This document shows, piece after piece, positions 1 to 5,989 of a stretch of 16,527 nt of DNA (position 1 is its first letter; each line of letters begins with the position of its first letter). The notes under the pieces were generated by a model. That model was not told the DNA's origin. It ran no database searches and worked only from the letters and a program-made list of their open reading frames with translations. Source of the DNA: Deltaproteobacteria bacterium (GTDB lineage Bacteria > Desulfobacterota > Deferrimicrobia > Deferrimicrobiales > Deferrimicrobiaceae); assembly GCA_025357175.1 (NCBI GenBank), contig JANXPS010000059.1, positions 1 through 16,527 on the forward strand, given 5' to 3'. Position numbers and translations under genes: made by a program.

Positions 1-3000
1 GCGAACTCGCCGGCGTCGAAGAGCGAATCGGCGCCGATCCGGAGCGCGGCCTTCCGTTCGGGAACGGTCGCGGCGCACTTCACCGCGGACTGGGCGGCTT
101 CGGCCGCCTGCCTGAACTCTTTCACGTTGCGATGGGCGACCGCCCGGTCCATGACGACCAGGTAGAGCCGTTCGCCCTTCGGGAATGCCTGCTCGTAGGC
201 GAGCGCGAGGCGGACGATCTCGGCCTGGGAGGCGTTGTCGGTCGGAGTGGAGACGTCCTTGGCCGACTGGAGCGCCATGTAGCGGGAAGCCTCGGCGCGC
301 GGTCCGGAGACGTTTTTTCCGACGGCCTCGAAGGCGACGGAGGCTTCCTTCTTGTGGTTGTCCTCGAACAGCAGCCAGCTTCGCTGGTAGGCGATCTCCT
401 CGGCCTTGGGAGCCGACGGGAACCCGGACAAGTAAGCGTCGTAGAGTTTCATCGCGCGAACACGCTCGGCTGCGGCACCTTCGCGCGCCCGTGCGTGGAA
501 GTGGAACGCGGCGACACGCGTCGCCTCTTCGGCGGTGTTGTCGGCGCGCGCGATCTCGGCTTTGGTGCGTGTCGGGTCGGCCTGCCACGGCGTGCCGGGG
601 CCGAACACGGCCTGGAAATTGCCGCGCCGCGCATAGGCGTCCTCTTCTTTTTTGGCCTTGCGGAACGCCTCGGCCGCGGCGATCTCGGCTTCGACCCGTT
701 CGGACGCCAGCGGCCACCCGGCGCCCAGCCGGTCGGCGACGGCCGCAGCCTCGACGTGATGGTTCTGGGTGTCGAGCAGTCCCTGGACCTGGATCAGCAC
801 GGGAGGGCCGTAGGCCGTCGCGCCCCGCTCGGACAGGAACCGCTCGGCCGTGTTGTCGATGCCCGCCTCGACCAGCATGCGGGCGACCATTCTCAGCGAC
901 TCCTGGTTTACGCCGCCCGTCTTCTTGGCGCTCGGGGAAAGCAGCAGCGACGACAGGAAGGGATCGGCCGCCTCTTTCGGGCGCGACTGCAGGAAGAGCG
1001 ACCACCCCAGCTTGAACAGCGCCGTCGTGCGGATCTCGGCGGGCGCGTTCACGCCGACTTTCCGGTAATGCTGTTCGGCGACCGGGAATTCGTTCTGGTC
1101 GAAGGAACTTTCTCCCAGGCGGAGCCGGATCTCGTCGGCGTAGCGCGTCGAGGGGTAGCGGGCGAGCATTTTCTCCATGATGTTGTACGATTCGTCGCCG
1201 GAGCCCGATTCCTGCAAGGCGATCGCGAGCCCGTAGTGGGCCGGTTCGCCGTAGGGGCTGCCGGGATACTCGTCGATCACGCGGCGGAAGAGCGCCGAAG
1301 CGGCGGAGTAGTCGGGCAGGTTTCCGCCGCCTTCCTTGCCGAAGAATCGCGCCTCTTCCTGTTCGTACCGCAATTCGCCCATCGCGTAGAGCGCTTCGTC
1401 GAGGTAGGGCGCCTTTCCCTTGCCCGGCGGGACGCATGCCTCGAAATGGCGGAGCGCCTCGGCCGACAGCGACGACCTGCGTTCGTCTCCGGCCGCCGCG
1501 TTGTCGAGCGGGCTGCCCTTGCCGGCGAGTCGCCATTCGGCCGCCGCGCGGCCGGCCAGGTACTGGAACGAGCGCTCCTTGCGCTGCACCGCCTCTGACA
1601 GCTCCGCCCGGGCCGTCTCGACCCGTTTTTCGGCGACCGTCCGCAGTTCGGAACGGCGCCCCTCGAGCAGCGAGGTGTCCCGGGCCGAGATCCGGTCGAA
1701 TGTGGCGAGCGCCCGCAGCCATTGATCGAGCCCCGTTTGCGCGCCGATCAGCGGGGACGAGTTTCCGGCCGCGCGCTGTTCGCCGCTCCGGGCGTTCACC
1801 GCCGCGTTGTCGGAAGCATCCATCATGACGGAGATGCGGGTGACGTAGCTGTTCTTCCAGCGGTTCCAGACGCGTCCCCGCGCGAAGGCGCCGCGTTCGT
1901 CGAGTTCGTCGAGCTCGTCGGAAAGCTTGCCGAGGCGGGTCCGGGCGAAAAAGACCATCCGCTGGTCCTCGGCGGACAGCGACCGCATCCGGCCCGCGTC
2001 GGAAGAGACGCGGTCAACGGCGACGATCAGCTTCGCGATGCGTTCCCGCAATTCGGCGCTGCGCTTGTCCGTCCCCTCGATGAGGGCGGCACCCTTGGGG
2101 TCGATCAGGTTTCCGAGCTCGGCGATCGTCACTTCCTGCGCCGCCGACTTGAGGCGCGCGCGCGTCGAAAGCGATTTCTCGCGATCTTGGAGGTAGCTTC
2201 GGCGAATCGCCTCCGATCGCCCGATGGCGTCGGCGACAGCCTTGCGGCGCGCCTCGATCGCGTTTTTCTTCCAGCGGATTCCCCGTGAAAGCTCCCGTCC
2301 GCCGTTGGCCGTGAGGACGGTCGTATGAAGGAGCGCCGCCTCGGACAGGAAGGAGCGGCCGGCCGCGAAGAAGCGGTCGGACGGTTCGTCGTCCGGGAAC
2401 AGGGCGACCATCCGCTCCCATGTATCGCCGGCGCCGGCGCGGGTCCCGTCCCAGGCAGGCTGCGCATTCGAATCGGCGAGCCACTGCTTCGCCACGGCGA
2501 CGCCCTCGTTGGCCGACGCCAGCGCTCCGGCGTATTCGCCGTTCTTCAGGCGGACGGATGCCAGCGTCTCGAGCGCACCCGCCCGGCGCGAGGCGGGCAG
2601 CGTTTTTTCGGCGGCCAGGGTGCGCAGTTCTTCGAGGGTGGATGGCGCGCCGGTCCCGAGGGAGAGGGCGAGCAGCCGCGCCGAAAAGGCGGCGGGGGAG
2701 TTGTCGCCGGCGCGTTGCCAGGCCGCCTGTGCGCCGACTGCGTCGCCGCGGAGCATGGCGATTTCACCGGCCGCGAGCGACTGCCTGGCGCTCGCGGGAG
2801 CGCCTTCGATGGCTTTTGACGCGCCCTGGAAATCGCCCGTGGCCGCCAGCGCCCTCGCGAGGCAGATCGCCGCTTCGGGCGCCGGCTTCGAAGCGGGGGC
2901 GACGTCGCGGAAGAGTTTCGCCGCCTTGTCGAACGCCTTGAGATCCCACTGGATGCGGCCGGCGGCGAAGTAAGCTTCGGAACGCGCCGGTTCGGCCAGG

Positions 3001-3278
3001 TGGGGCCGTACCGACTCGAAGAGCGCGAGAGCGCCGCCCGCGTTGCCGCGGTCGGCCATCGCGCGAAGCAGGCCGGGCAGGAGCGGCGAGGCGCCCTGGG
3101 CCGCGGCCGACATGGCCCGGAAGGCACGCTCGGCGGAAACCGGCATCGACTGGTCGAGGAAAAGACCGGCGCTCGTCGCCAGGCCGGACTCTGCGGCAGC
3201 CCGCGCCTGGAATGGCGCCAGCGGGAGGAATCCCGCGGCCAGGAGGATGGCGGCCGATTTTCGGAGCGTCGGGTTCAA
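1..3278 (-). CDS. Large exported TPR and coiled-coil protein, C-terminus cut by the window edge
   Basis: This frame is open without a stop from a TTG at 3278 to the left edge, giving at least 1092 residues. The TTG start is chosen because it opens a good Sec signal peptide (basic NPTLRK, hydrophobic stretch, ARA/AAES cleavage near residue 27). It also has AGGG nine bases upstream and lies three bases after the preceding stop. Residues about 90-260 are Ala-rich TPR-like helix pairs. Residues about 330-580 are charged and helical, probably coiled coil, including a DELDELDE run. Residues about 650-800 are clearer TPRs of the YbgF/BamD type, with repeated features such as YPGSPYGEPAHYGLA and YPSTRYADEIRLRLGE. 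A further TPR-like block covers about 940-1000. No catalytic domain is visible. It is the third gene of the minus-strand operon with a DUF2135 protein, so a scaffold in the periplasm or at the envelope is likely. The precise role is unknown. Confidence 0.85.
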   Translation of the reverse strand, partial: MNPTLRKSAAILLAAGFLPLAPFQARAAAESGLATSAGLFLDQSMPVSAERAFRAMSAAAQGASPLLPGLLRAMADRGNAGGALALFESVRPHLAEPARSEAYFAAGRIQWDLKAFDKAAKLFRDVAPASKPAPEAAICLARALAATGDFQGASKAIEGAPASARQSLAAGEIAMLRGDAVGAQAAWQRAGDNSPAAFSARLLALSLGTGAPSTLEELRTLAAEKTLPASRRAGALETLASVRLKNGEYAGALASANEGVAVAKQWLADSNAQPAWDGTRAGAGDTWERMVALFPDDEPSDRFFAAGRSFLSEAALLHTTVLTANGGRELSRGIRWKKNAIEARRKAVADAIGRSEAIRRSYLQDREKSLSTRARLKSAAQEVTIAELGNLIDPKGAALIEGTDKRSAELRERIAKLIVAVDRVSSDAGRMRSLSAEDQRMVFFARTRLGKLSDELDELDERGAFARGRVWNRWKNSYVTRISVMMDASDNAAVNARSGEQRAAGNSSPLIGAQTGLDQWLRALATFDRISARDTSLLEGRRSELRTVAEKRVETARAELSEAVQRKERSFQYLAGRAAAEWRLAGKGSPLDNAAAGDERRSSLSAEALRHFEACVPPGKGKAPYLDEALYAMGELRYEQEEARFFGKEGGGNLPDYSAASALFRRVIDEYPGSPYGEPAHYGLAIALQESGSGDESYNIMEKMLARYPSTRYADEIRLRLGESSFDQNEFPVAEQHYRKVGVNAPAEIRTTALFKLGWSLFLQSRPKEAADPFLSSLLLSPSAKKTGGVNQESLRMVARMLVEAGIDNTAERFLSERGATAYGPPVLIQVQGLLDTQNHHVEAAAVADRLGAGWPLASERVEAEIAAAEAFRKAKKEEDAYARRGNFQAVFGPGTPWQADPTRTKAEIARADNTAEEATRVAAFHFHARAREGAAAERVRAMKLYDAYLSGFPSAPKAEEIAYQRSWLLFEDNHKKEASVAFEAVGKNVSGPRAEASRYMALQSAKDVSTPTDNASQAEIVRLALAYEQAFPKGERLYLVVMDRAVAHRNVKEFRQAAEAAQSAVKCAATVPERKAALRIGADSLFDAGEF

Positions 3279-3281
3279 ACG

Positions 3282-3887
3282 CTATTTCCCTGCGCCTTTC
3301 GCGGGGGGCGTCACGGTTCCGGCCGGCGCGGGCGCCGATTTCGGCGCCGCCGGTTCGGGCGCCATGGACAGCAAGGGGGCCGTCTTGCCGGCGGGCGTGC
3401 CCAGCCGCAGCCGGAGGGCCGTCGTTTCGCCCTTGCGCATCGCCGCCTGGAATTCGAACGCGACGGGCGTCTTCCACGACGGGTTCTGGATCTCGATCCG
3501 TGCCGGATAGTTGCCGGGCAGGTAGGGTATGACGAAGACGAGCGGCATCGGGACGTTCCGGTCGGAGAACGACTCGCGCTCGACCTTGGACCACTCGCGT
3601 TCGTCCTCGACCTTGCCGTCGACCAGGAAGCGGGCGCTGACCGGCGGAACGGTCGCCGTGGCATCGGCGGTGATCTCGACGCGCAGCATCGTGGCCTTCG
3701 GGACGGCGGCCAGTTCCTCGATCCGGTCGAGTTCGCCCTTCATCGTGTCCATCCTGTGGAAAACGGCGGCGAGGTCCGTTTCGACGGCCTCGGCCGTTTC
3801 GGCTGCCCGGGCGGGTTGCATCGGGCCGGAGAGCAGGACGATCCCCGCAAAGGCGAGCGAGGCGATTCGGAAGCGGGTTGTTTCCAT
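3282..3887 (-). CDS. Exported protein of unknown family, 201 aa
   Basis: The start is the ATG at 3887, which follows the preceding stop by a single base and has AGGAAC in the upstream coding end. The N-terminus METTRFRIASLAFAGIVLLS up to QPARA/AETA is a convincing Sec signal peptide. The frame extends further upstream, but that part overlaps the previous gene and breaks up the signal peptide. Residues about 30-55 are helical and charged (MDTMKGELDRIEEL). Residues about 60-160 look like a single beta-sandwich, with alternating hydrophobic strands around FLVDGKVEDEREW, VFVIPYLPGNYPARIEIQNP and TALRLRLG. The last 35 residues are a low-complexity Ala/Pro/Lys tail. I do not recognise the family. 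Its position between a DUF2135 protein and a large TPR protein suggests a small periplasmic partner in one complex. Confidence 0.82.
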   Translation of the reverse strand: METTRFRIASLAFAGIVLLSGPMQPARAAETAEAVETDLAAVFHRMDTMKGELDRIEELAAVPKATMLRVEITADATATVPPVSARFLVDGKVEDEREWSKVERESFSDRNVPMPLVFVIPYLPGNYPARIEIQNPSWKTPVAFEFQAAMRKGETTALRLRLGTPAGKTAPLLSMAPEPAAPKSAPAPAGTVTPPAKGAGK

Positions 3888-3888
3888 G

Positions 3889-5361
3889 CTATTTGTTCCT
3901 TTCGCGGAGGGTGCCTTGCGGAATCGTGACCTCGACGATTTCGCGGGGCTGCCTGCCCGGGGAGAGCGTGATGGGGCCGAAGACGCGGACAAGCCGGCGC
4001 GACGGCGAGCCGGCGTTGAGGACGACGGTCAGGAACGCCCGGCACGGTTTCTTCCCGCGGTAATAATCGGCTATGAAGGTGTAGGTTTCCGGCTCGGTTT
4101 CCTCGGCGGTGAAGATCTCGGGGCCGAAGCCGTTCTTGTTGTCGACCCAGAGCTTGCCGGACGGGATGGCGGTCGCGCTCTCCATGGTCTCGGGGGCGTC
4201 GAACGAGGTTTCGTGGCCGCGGCTGTCGCGGACGTGGAGGTCGAGGTCGACATCGTCCTCGTCCCAGTGCAGGATCGCCATGAGCGGGCGCTCGGCCGTG
4301 CCCCGCGTCCGGGTGGCGCGCACCTCGCTGGCACCGGTCTGCTCGCCGGTGTCGACCGCCTCGATCTGGAAAAGGTCTTCGTCGGTGATGAGCGCGGTCT
4401 GCTGGGAAAAGCTGCCGTCCGCCTTGAACCGGATGGGGTGGTACAGGCCGTTCTGGTTGAGGAAAAGCGTCTTGAGCTTCGTCTTGCTCATGACCTGCCC
4501 CGTGACCGTGATGATGGGGGAAAGGGTCGTGTCGACGGTCATTCCGGGCGTGGGCTCCGAAATCAAGATGCTGGGTTTCGGCGGAACGTAGAGCACCGAG
4601 CGTGTCGCCCGCAACGCGCGGCCGAAGGCGTCGAGGCCGGTGACGGATATCTTGTTGTCGCCCGGCTTGAGGGAGACGGGCACCTCGAACAGGCCGTCGA
4701 TGACGTCGGCGGTGCGCGCCTCGTGCCCGGTGATGATGGCGACCGTCTTGACGTCTTGCGGCGTCTTCCCCTTGAGCAGGTGGTTGGCCCTGTCGGTCTT
4801 CCCCTCGGCCGGTTCGAGGATGGTCATGGGCGCTTCGGGAGGCAGCTCCTTGGCGATCGCCACCGGTGCGACCTTCCGCTTGAGCCAGTCGCCCCCGAGA
4901 AGTCCGAGGATGTAGACGCGCTGGCGGCTCTCGAAGGCTCCCCACCGCGGTTCGTCGAACAACGTCAGGTCGCGCCGGGATGGAATGATCAGCATGCGGT
5001 CCTGCGGGATGCCCGCGTCCTGGAGACGGCCGGCGATTCCCTGGGCGATCCGTTCGGTCCACGGCGCGGTCTCGGAGTCCCTGCCGATCGGGTCGGAGGT
5101 CACCTTGAGCAGCATGAAAATGCGCGGGTCTTTCTTCATCCGTTCCCGGAAATAGGAGATTTCCTTTTTCTGCGCTTCGGTCCATTGGCCCGGGCGCATT
5201 TCCTTGAGCGGATACTCGGCCTTGAAAAGGATGTCGGAAGGCAGTTCGACGCCGGACGGAAGCGGGTAGACGAGCGTGCGGCCGCCGGCCGACGCGAGAG
5301 TTGGAAGCAGGAATAGCAGCGCCGCGATCCGGCGGATTCGGGGGGTGAAACGGAACGGCAT
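3889..5361 (-). CDS. Exported OmpA-like / Ig-like / DUF2135 multidomain protein, 490 aa
   Basis: The start is the ATG at 5361, with AGGAG four bases upstream and a clear Sec signal peptide (FRFTPRIRRIAALLFLLP, cleavage after LASA near residue 25). The open frame continues upstream to 5730, but there it crosses the divergent moaC and is non-coding. Residues about 45-155 have the beta-alpha-beta pattern of an OmpA-like domain, ending in SRQRVYILG. Residues about 175-350 read as two Ig-like sandwiches; one carries VSLKPGDNKISVTGLDAFGR. Residues about 360-460 match DUF2135: HWDEDDVDLDLHV, then GFGPEIFTAEE, then the ETYTFIADYY strand. DUF2135 is found in E. coli YfaP and in other exported proteins and has no settled biochemical role. 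As first gene of a three-gene exported operon, it may anchor the complex to peptidoglycan through the OmpA-like part, but that is inference. Confidence 0.85.
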   Translation of the reverse strand: MPFRFTPRIRRIAALLFLLPTLASAGGRTLVYPLPSGVELPSDILFKAEYPLKEMRPGQWTEAQKKEISYFRERMKKDPRIFMLLKVTSDPIGRDSETAPWTERIAQGIAGRLQDAGIPQDRMLIIPSRRDLTLFDEPRWGAFESRQRVYILGLLGGDWLKRKVAPVAIAKELPPEAPMTILEPAEGKTDRANHLLKGKTPQDVKTVAIITGHEARTADVIDGLFEVPVSLKPGDNKISVTGLDAFGRALRATRSVLYVPPKPSILISEPTPGMTVDTTLSPIITVTGQVMSKTKLKTLFLNQNGLYHPIRFKADGSFSQQTALITDEDLFQIEAVDTGEQTGASEVRATRTRGTAERPLMAILHWDEDDVDLDLHVRDSRGHETSFDAPETMESATAIPSGKLWVDNKNGFGPEIFTAEETEPETYTFIADYYRGKKPCRAFLTVVLNAGSPSRRLVRVFGPITLSPGRQPREIVEVTIPQGTLRERNK

Positions 5362-5365
5362 GTCG

Positions 5366-5370
5366 CTCCT
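5366..5370 (-). promoter_or_regulatory. Shine-Dalgarno site of the OmpA-like/DUF2135 gene
   Basis: Read on the minus strand, AGGAG lies four bases before the ATG at 5361. It supports this start over any codon further upstream in the long open frame. Confidence 0.6.
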
Positions 5371-5398
5371 AGACCCAACGGCGTAGAATAACCTGAGA

Positions 5399-5407
5399 AT
5401 TATATCA
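5399..5407 (-). promoter_or_regulatory. Extended -10 promoter element for the three-gene exported-protein operon
   Basis: The minus strand reads TGATATAAT, a perfect TATAAT hexamer with the TGn extension typical of sigma-70 promoters that need little from a -35 box. The best -35 candidate is a weak TTTCCC about 19 bases upstream. Transcription would start near 5392 and leave a leader of about 30 bases before the ATG at 5361. The site sits in an AT-rich patch within a 79-base divergent spacer, which is otherwise rare in this GC-rich window. On the plus strand the same patch may serve moaC, but I see no good hexamer pair there. Confidence 0.55.
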
Positions 5408-5440
5408 CGCCCGGCCATCGCCGGGGAAAGGTGGAAAATT

Positions 5441-5989
5441 ATGGGCAAAGCTGGAGACGCCCGTATGGCCGACATTTCCGGCAAGCGCGAAACGGCGCGC
5501 CGGGCGGTCGCGGAAGGGTGGGCGATCCTCTCGCCCGGCTGCTGGAAGATGCTTCGCGACGGCCAGATACCGAAGGGGGACGTGCTGGGCGTCGCGCGCG
5601 TCGCGGGCATCCAGGCGGCGAAGGATACCCCGCGGCTGCTGCCGCTTTGCCACCCGATTCCCCTGGCGTCGGTGCGGGTCGACCTGTCGCTGCCGTCCGA
5701 GGGGCGCGTTCGCGTCGAGGCCGAGGTCAAGACCGTGGCGCCGACCGGCGTCGAGATGGAGGCTTTAGCGGCCGTCGCTGCGGCGGCGCTGTGCGTCTAC
5801 GACATGTGCAAGCCGGTCGACAAGGGAATCGAGATCACCGGGATCCGGCTGCTCGAAAAGTCGGGCGGGAAGAGCGGCGACTACCTCGCGGCGCCTCGGG
5901 AAAGTGCGGCCCGCAAACGGTCGGCCAGCCCGAAAGCTTCCGCGCGCAAATCCGCGGACAAGGGGACGGCGCCGAAACGGTCCCGGTGA
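5441..5989 (+). CDS. moaC: Cyclic pyranopterin monophosphate synthase MoaC
   Basis: MoaC acts in molybdenum cofactor synthesis in the cytoplasm. It converts the MoaA product 3',8-cyclo-7,8-dihydro-GTP into cyclic pyranopterin monophosphate. Family motifs are all present in order: ARMADISGK, KGDVLGVARVAGIQAAK, LLPLCHPIPL, GVEMEALAAV, YDMCKPVDKGIEI and KSGGKSGDY. Residues matching the E. coli active site are K45, K61, H71, D121, K124 and K140. The ATG at 5441 is chosen because AAAGGTGG lies six bases upstream and the ARM.DIS block needs residues before the inner Met. The body matches the usual length of about 160 residues, but residues 149-182 form an extra Ala/Ser/Lys/Arg-rich tail. That tail is exactly the part overlapping the convergent transglutaminase gene. 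No other moa gene is adjacent. Confidence 0.96.
   Translation: MGKAGDARMADISGKRETARRAVAEGWAILSPGCWKMLRDGQIPKGDVLGVARVAGIQAAKDTPRLLPLCHPIPLASVRVDLSLPSEGRVRVEAEVKTVAPTGVEMEALAAVAAAALCVYDMCKPVDKGIEITGIRLLEKSGGKSGDYLAAPRESAARKRSASPKASARKSADKGTAPKRSR

Noticed and set aside
132..1598. 488-codon open frame on the plus strand at the left end
   Set aside because: It mirrors the codons of the TPR gene on the minus strand. Only the minus-strand reading gives TPR-like sequence continuous with a signal peptide.
1895..1922. Short tandem repeat of a six-base unit
   Set aside because: It simply encodes the DELDELDE run of the coiled-coil part of the TPR protein and is not an independent repeat element.
3529..5316. 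595-codon open frame on the plus strand
   Set aside because: It lies opposite the DUF2135 gene and the small exported gene, both of which have signal peptides, ribosome-binding sites and domain features.
5362..5730. Upstream extension of the OmpA-like/DUF2135 frame
   Set aside because: It crosses the promoter and the conserved part of moaC, and would bury the signal peptide about 120 residues inside the protein.
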